A stretch of DNA of 21,320 nt. It comes from an uncultured Clostridia bacterium (lineage in GTDB: Bacteria > Bacillota > Clostridia > Christensenellales > Borkfalkiaceae). The notes beneath the pieces are model-generated. The model was not told where the DNA came from, made no database searches, and saw only the letters and a program-made list of their open reading frames with translations. The stretch lies in NCBI GenBank assembly GCA_947177495.1, contig CAMWUS010000006.1, forward strand, positions 1 through 21,320, in the 5' to 3' direction. This document shows positions 17,959 to 21,320 of this stretch, in pieces. Numbering within the stretch: the first letter of the stretch is position 1; every line of letters begins with the position of its first letter. The position numbers and the translations under genes are program-made.

Positions 17959-19149
17959 ATGCACAACGTTATCAAAATTCAAGAAGGTCTCAGCTACGTA
18001 GGCGGAAGCGACAGAAGAATTGCGCTGTTCGAAAGCGCTTACCCCGTTCCGCGCGGCGTTTCCTACAACTCTTACGTACTCGAAGACGAAAAAACCGCCG
18101 TGTTCGACACGGTAGACGATTCCGTCGGCGCGCTGTATTTCGACAATTTGGAGCACGTGCTCGGCGGGCGCGCGCCCGATTATTTAATCGTGCATCACAT
18201 GGAGCCCGACCATTCCGCAAGCTTTTCCCGCTTTGCGGAAAAGTATCCCGCTACGAAAGTGGTGTGCAACCAAAAAATCGCGCAAATGCTGCAAAACTTT
18301 TACGGATACAAGGGCGAACCGCTCATCGTAAAGGACGGCGATACGCTCTCCTTGGGTAAGCACACGCTGCGCTTTGTCTTCGCGCCCATGGTACACTGGC
18401 CCGAGGTCATGTTCTCGTACGACGAAACGTCGCATACGCTCTTTTCCGCCGACGCGTTCGGCACGTTCGGCGCCTTGGGCGGGAATATCTTTGCGGACGA
18501 AGTGCACTTCGAGCGTGACTTTTTAAACGACGCGCGCAGGTATTATATGAATATCGTCGGCAAGTACGGCGTACAGGTGCAAAACGTGTTAAAGAAAGCG
18601 GCTACGCTCGATATTAAAACCGTTTGCCCCTTGCACGGCCCCGTTTGGAGAAAAGACTTTGCGTGGTATCTCAATAAGTATGATATTTGGAGCCGCTACG
18701 AGGCAGAAGAAAAGGGCGTTGCCATTTTCTACGCTTCCATCTACGGGCACGTGCAGAACGCCGCGGAAATTCTCGCCGCCGAGCTTGCCCGTTCGGGCGT
18801 GGAAGTGCACGTATACGATACGTCGGTTACCCACGTGAGCAAGCTGTTGTCGGAAGCCTTCCGCTACTCGCATTGCGTGTTTATGTCCTGCACCTACAAC
18901 GGCGGTATCTTTTCGAGCATGGAAGGGCTGCTTGCCGACCTCAAAGCGCATAACTTCCAAAACCGCAAATACGCGGTGGTCGATAACGGCAGTTGGGCGC
19001 CGCAGGCGGGCGCACAGATGGAAAGCATTCTCGCAGAGTTCAAAAATATGACGAAAATCGGAGAGAAGGTTTCCTTCGTCTCCGCGCTCGACGAAAAGGG
19101 AAGGGAAGCGCTCTGCGCCCTTGCAAAGGAGATAAAAGCTTCCTATTAA
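17959..19149 (+). CDS. fprA: Flavodiiron protein (class A), FprA/ROO family
   Basis: A 396-residue protein, the usual length of a class A flavodiiron protein with no added rubredoxin or flavin-reductase domain. It reduces O2 to water, or NO to N2O, in the cytosol of anaerobes, with electrons normally passed from rubredoxin. Residues 1-245 form a metallo-beta-lactamase fold with every diiron ligand present: H80-M-E82-P-D84-H85, H146 (VHWPEV), D165 (FSADAFG) and H226 (PLHGPVW). From about 252 a flavodoxin domain begins, with the FMN-phosphate loop at YASIYGHV (258-265) and flavin-contacting CTYNGG and NGSWAPQAG further on. ATG 17959 follows TTGGAG at 17947-17952. The gene stands alone between the operon terminator and the riboflavin-transport gene. 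No convincing promoter of its own was found. The family is clear; whether O2 or NO is the substrate cannot be told from sequence. Confidence 0.95.
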   Translation: MHNVIKIQEGLSYVGGSDRRIALFESAYPVPRGVSYNSYVLEDEKTAVFDTVDDSVGALYFDNLEHVLGGRAPDYLIVHHMEPDHSASFSRFAEKYPATKVVCNQKIAQMLQNFYGYKGEPLIVKDGDTLSLGKHTLRFVFAPMVHWPEVMFSYDETSHTLFSADAFGTFGALGGNIFADEVHFERDFLNDARRYYMNIVGKYGVQVQNVLKKAATLDIKTVCPLHGPVWRKDFAWYLNKYDIWSRYEAEEKGVAIFYASIYGHVQNAAEILAAELARSGVEVHVYDTSVTHVSKLLSEAFRYSHCVFMSCTYNGGIFSSMEGLLADLKAHNFQNRKYAVVDNGSWAPQAGAQMESILAEFKNMTKIGEKVSFVSALDEKGREALCALAKEIKASY

Positions 19150-19165
19150 AACCGTTTAAAAACGC

Positions 19166-19201
19166 TTGCGCTTTGGCGATAGGCGTGATATAATAGCGAC
19201 A
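19166..19201 (+). promoter_or_regulatory. Sigma-A-type promoter of the FMN-riboswitch transcript
   Basis: TTGCGC at 19166-19171 (-35), a 17-bp spacer and a perfect TATAAT at 19189-19194 (-10) with the extended-10 TGA just before it. Transcription should begin near 19201, shortly before the first stem of the riboswitch. Confidence 0.82.
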
Positions 19202-19208
19202 GTTGAAT

Positions 19209-19326
19209 ATTACTTTGGGGCGGAGTGAAATTCTCCACCGGCAGTACAGTCTGCGAAGAGTGCGCGAGCATTCCCGAACGGGTGCAATTCCCGTACCGAC
19301 GGTTAAAGTCCGGATGATAAAAGTAG
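19209..19326 (+). promoter_or_regulatory. FMN riboswitch (RFN element)
   Basis: All hallmarks of the RFN element are present in order. The closing stem is TACTTT at 19211-19216 with AAAGTA at 19320-19325. Then come GGGGCGGAGTGAAATTCTCC, ACCGGCAGTACAGTCTGC, a variable arm GCGCGAGC, the CGGGTGCAATTCCCG arm, and CCGACGGTTAAAGTCCGGATG. The aptamer binds FMN. With the terminator hairpin just downstream, it should stop transcription of the riboflavin transporter when FMN is plentiful. Confidence 0.96.
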
Positions 19327-19341
19327 GAATTGGTTTGTTTT

Positions 19342-19371
19342 TGCGCCCCGATAATCGGGGCGCATTTTTTT
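19342..19371 (+). terminator. Riboswitch expression-platform terminator
   Basis: A perfect 10-bp stem, TGCGCCCCGA (19342-19351) with TCGGGGCGCA (19355-19364), a three-base loop and seven T residues (19365-19371). It sits 16 bases after the aptamer and before the ribosome binding site TAGGAGGA (19373-19380), so control is by transcription termination rather than by blocking the ribosome. Confidence 0.93.
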
Positions 19372-19387
19372 GTAGGAGGATATTACA

Positions 19388-20137
19388 ATGGAAGAAACGC
19401 AAGAAACCGAGCAAGCGGAAATTTCGGGGGAAGTGCAAGCGGAAGAAAAGAGCGAAGGTCGCGGCGAGCGGGCGCGGGCAGTATTACGCAATCATTTTAC
19501 CGCGGCACGCATCGCCTACATTGCGCTGTTCACCGCGCTTGCGTACGTCGTCACGTTTTTCGAGTTTCCCATATTTCCGACGGTATCTTTTTTAAAGCTG
19601 GATTTTGCAAACGTGTTTTTCCTCTTCGAGGGCTTCATGTTCGGACCTGTGGAAGTCACGATTTCCATTCTCATTAAAGAGCTTTTAAGCCTTGCCGACT
19701 CTTCCACGCTCGGCGTGGGCGAGCTTGCGAATTTCATTATGTCCTTCGCCTACGTCATCGTGCCCTCGGTGGGGTACCGCTTTTTAAAGGGCAAGGGTTG
19801 GGTTTGCGCACTTTTGGGAATCGCCTGCGTATTGCAAATCGGGGTGAGCTTCCTTGTAAACCGTTACATCAATTTCCCCTTTTTCGGGGAAGTGTTCCAC
19901 GCATTCGGCTCTATGTCGGGAATCGAGTTTTTCGATACGGTGTGGTATTACGTGCTCGCGTTCAACGCAATTAAAAGCGTGAGCATCAGCATCGTGATAT
20001 TCCTGCTCTATAAACCGCTGTCCCGCTTTATCCAAATAACTTCCGCACGGCTGAACAAAAGGATTTCCACGGCGCGCAGACGGCGCAAGGAGGCGCGCGA
20101 AAAACAGCGCGCGGAGAAAGAGGATAAATCGGAATAA
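19388..20137 (+). CDS. ribU: Riboflavin ECF transporter substrate-binding component RibU
   Basis: A 249-residue membrane protein that captures riboflavin for uptake. It needs the shared ECF energising module (EcfA, EcfA', EcfT), which is not in this window. ATG 19388 follows TAGGAGGA. After a hydrophilic acidic N-terminus (1-36) come five to six helices, near 38-58, 64-92, 103-125, 133-155 and 180-206. The family signature is seen in FLKLDFANVFFLFEGFMFGP, IKELLSLADSSTLGVGELAN and the later FNAIKSVSIS helix. The FMN riboswitch directly upstream confirms riboflavin as the substrate. The N-terminal extension and the charged C-tail (ARRRRKEAREKQRAEKEDK) make it about 50 residues longer than typical RibU. 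No terminator is visible after it. It lies next to an FMN enzyme gene. Confidence 0.93.
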   Translation: MEETQETEQAEISGEVQAEEKSEGRGERARAVLRNHFTAARIAYIALFTALAYVVTFFEFPIFPTVSFLKLDFANVFFLFEGFMFGPVEVTISILIKELLSLADSSTLGVGELANFIMSFAYVIVPSVGYRFLKGKGWVCALLGIACVLQIGVSFLVNRYINFPFFGEVFHAFGSMSGIEFFDTVWYYVLAFNAIKSVSISIVIFLLYKPLSRFIQITSARLNKRISTARRRRKEAREKQRAEKEDKSE

Positions 20138-20173
20138 ATGCGTCTTGTTGTTGCTTTCAAGAAAATGTAATTG

Positions 20174-20191
20174 CCGTGCTTGACAGCACGG
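20174..20191. promoter_or_regulatory. Perfect inverted repeat across the -35 box, candidate operator
   Basis: CCGTGCT-TGAC-AGCACGG is a perfect 7-bp inverted repeat with a 4-bp centre, and the TTGACA -35 box (20180-20185) lies inside it. A repressor bound here would block RNA polymerase. It could instead be a weak hairpin at the end of the ribU transcript, but there is no T-run after it. Confidence 0.5.
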
Positions 20192-20216
20192 GAAGCACTG
20201 TGGTAAAATGTCCTTA
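20180..20216 (+). promoter_or_regulatory. Sigma-A-type promoter of the membrane-TsaE fusion gene
   Basis: A consensus TTGACA at 20180-20185, an 18-bp spacer and TAAAAT at 20204-20209 with the extended-10 TGG before it. The start point would be near 20216, leaving a leader of only about 13 bases. The ribosome binding site AAGGA (20216-20220) would be at the very 5' end, 8 bp before ATG 20229. Confidence 0.75.
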
Positions 20217-20228
20217 AGGATAGGACAT

Positions 20229-21320
20229 ATGAAAGATAACGTAAAGCGATTCCTCTATTCAAAGGACATTATTAAACATAACTACGGAATCGGATTAAAA
20301 ATTAGTTGCTTTATAGGTCTTTCCATAACGCCCGCCATACAAATAATATTCTATTTGACCAATACTACTTTACTGGTAAAAACGATTACGCCGATAGACT
20401 TTGTCGTTGCAATTATTACCATTGCGGCAATGGGCGCGAACGTAATTGCGGGAATGTTTATAGACAAACAAAAGTATTTTTATTTGCACTTTGCAATCAG
20501 CGGGCTTTTATTTTCTTTTTATGCAATTTATTATTCCTTTCGGTTGGCATTGTATCCGTTTGTTGCGTGGTGGTACATCCTTTTCCCTATTGTTTTTTGG
20601 GTAATTATTTCCGCACTTGAAGTCTTTGGGATTTTAGATGATATCAAGCACGACCGTTTTATGACTGCGGCAGATGAAGAGAACGCCCAAAAGGAATTTG
20701 TATTAAAAAAAGACAGAAGGCGCATGAGTAAGCCTGAAATCGTTCGGCTGATAGCGTATTTTGCATTGTTTTTAATTGCGTTTGTGGTACAGGTTACCAT
20801 AAATCTTGTTTACACCGATTTGTACGCAAGCGATTCAGTTTTTTGGGGCGATTGGCGACTTCGAATAATAGTTTCGGTTTTAATGCTTGTTATGGCGTCG
20901 GTCTTTTTGTTGTATTGGAGATTGCTCGTAAAGCAATATTACACGAGTAAATATTGGACGGAATTGAGTACGGGCGAAGAGTTTAGTTATATGGTTTACT
21001 TATCATCTTCCGAGGAAGAAACGCTCGAATGGGCGAAAGAATATGCAAAGACCTTGCACGCGGGCGATACCGTGCTATTGGACGGCGAAATGGGCGCGGG
21101 CAAAACGCTGATTGCAAAGGGGATTGCGGCAGGACTTGGGATAGAAGAGGAAGTGACCAGCCCGACCTACGCCTACGTAAACTCCTACGGGAATTTGTAT
21201 CATTTCGACTGCTACCGCATTCAAAGCGAGGAGCAGGCGTGGAATTTGGGACTTGCCGACTATTTCGAAGCGGGCGGCATTTGTCTTGTAGAATGGAGCG
21301 AAAACATTGCGGGCTTGCTT
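20229..21320 (+). CDS. tsaE: Six-helix membrane domain fused to TsaE (t6A synthesis ATPase), 3' end outside window
   Basis: One uninterrupted frame of 364 codons runs from ATG 20229 past the window edge. Residues 1-254 are membrane-associated: helices near 21-43, 55-78, 83-104, 108-133, 172-192 and 206-230, with a charged cytosolic loop between helices 4 and 5 (DDIKHDRF, KKDRRRM). I do not recognise this part. From M255 the sequence is TsaE, the ATPase that works with TsaB-TsaD to make N6-threonylcarbamoyladenosine in tRNA: EEETLEWAKEY, Walker A GEMGAGKT (286-293), SPTYAYVNSY (311-320), HFDCYR (325-330), LGLADYF (340-346) and VEW (354-356). TsaE is normally a free-standing cytosolic protein of about 150 residues, so a membrane fusion is unusual. 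An in-frame ATG at 20991 sits exactly where a normal TsaE would begin, so separate translation is possible. TsaE genes often precede tsaB, rimI and tsaD, which may lie to the right. Confidence 0.85.
   Translation, partial: MKDNVKRFLYSKDIIKHNYGIGLKISCFIGLSITPAIQIIFYLTNTTLLVKTITPIDFVVAIITIAAMGANVIAGMFIDKQKYFYLHFAISGLLFSFYAIYYSFRLALYPFVAWWYILFPIVFWVIISALEVFGILDDIKHDRFMTAADEENAQKEFVLKKDRRRMSKPEIVRLIAYFALFLIAFVVQVTINLVYTDLYASDSVFWGDWRLRIIVSVLMLVMASVFLLYWRLLVKQYYTSKYWTELSTGEEFSYMVYLSSSEEETLEWAKEYAKTLHAGDTVLLDGEMGAGKTLIAKGIAAGLGIEEEVTSPTYAYVNSYGNLYHFDCYRIQSEEQAWNLGLADYFEAGGICLVEWSENIAGLL
20976..20993 (+). other. Possible internal translation start for stand-alone TsaE
   Basis: ATG 20991 is in frame with the membrane domain and begins MVYLSSSEEETLEWAK, the usual N-terminus of TsaE. 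GAAGAG at 20976-20981, nine bases upstream, is a modest ribosome binding site. The same gene could therefore yield both the fusion and a free TsaE. The evidence is positional only. Confidence 0.4.

Noticed and set aside
19203..19595. A 130-codon frame spanning the FMN riboswitch
   Set aside because: It runs through the aptamer and terminator and then overlaps ribU in another frame. The RNA structure explains the sequence.
20306..20620. A 104-codon + strand frame
   Set aside because: It lies in a different frame inside the membrane-TsaE gene, whose own frame is continuous and gives a coherent membrane domain and TsaE motifs.
1..21320. CRISPR arrays, tRNA or rRNA genes, insertion sequences, integrase or att sites
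   Set aside because: None was seen. Repeats in the window are within proteins, and no direct-repeat and spacer pattern, cloverleaf or transposase motif was found.

Overview
The window looks like a chromosomal segment of an anaerobic Firmicute, most likely an uncultured gut Clostridia lineage. This is inferred from strong AGGAGG-type ribosome binding sites, an FMN riboswitch with a transcription terminator, an ECF-type riboflavin transporter, an F420/rubredoxin-type flavodiiron protein and N-terminally anchored surface repeat proteins. No rRNA or other marker is present to fix the species. All supported genes lie on the + strand.

Bases 1-17921 form one long apparent operon of envelope genes. 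It holds the 3' end of a YDG/MBG-repeat surface protein, a 2772-residue YDG/MBG-repeat protein, a polytopic DUF975-like membrane protein with a proline/glutamate-rich tail, a small three-helix membrane protein, a single-pass protein with an outer BspA-like leucine-rich region, and a 1714-residue protein with a CvpA-like membrane domain carrying about 1400 residues of repeat-rich ectodomain. Gaps run from a 14-bp overlap to 57 bp, no internal terminator is visible, and a strong hairpin plus T-run closes the set at 17885-17921. It reads as a dedicated cell-surface assembly whose function is unknown.

Bases 17922-20137 hold two flavin-linked genes: a complete class A flavodiiron protein (oxygen or NO detoxification) and, behind its own promoter and an FMN riboswitch with terminator, a RibU-type riboflavin transporter. 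The second imports the precursor of the cofactor used by the first.

Bases 20138-21320 carry a promoter with a perfect inverted repeat across its -35 box, followed by an open frame that runs off the right edge. That frame joins an AT-rich six-helix membrane domain directly to a GC-rich TsaE domain (the ATPase of tRNA t6A synthesis). A TsaE-like start codon is preserved in frame at the junction. With the repeat-rich CvpA-like giant protein, this is the most unusual feature of the window.
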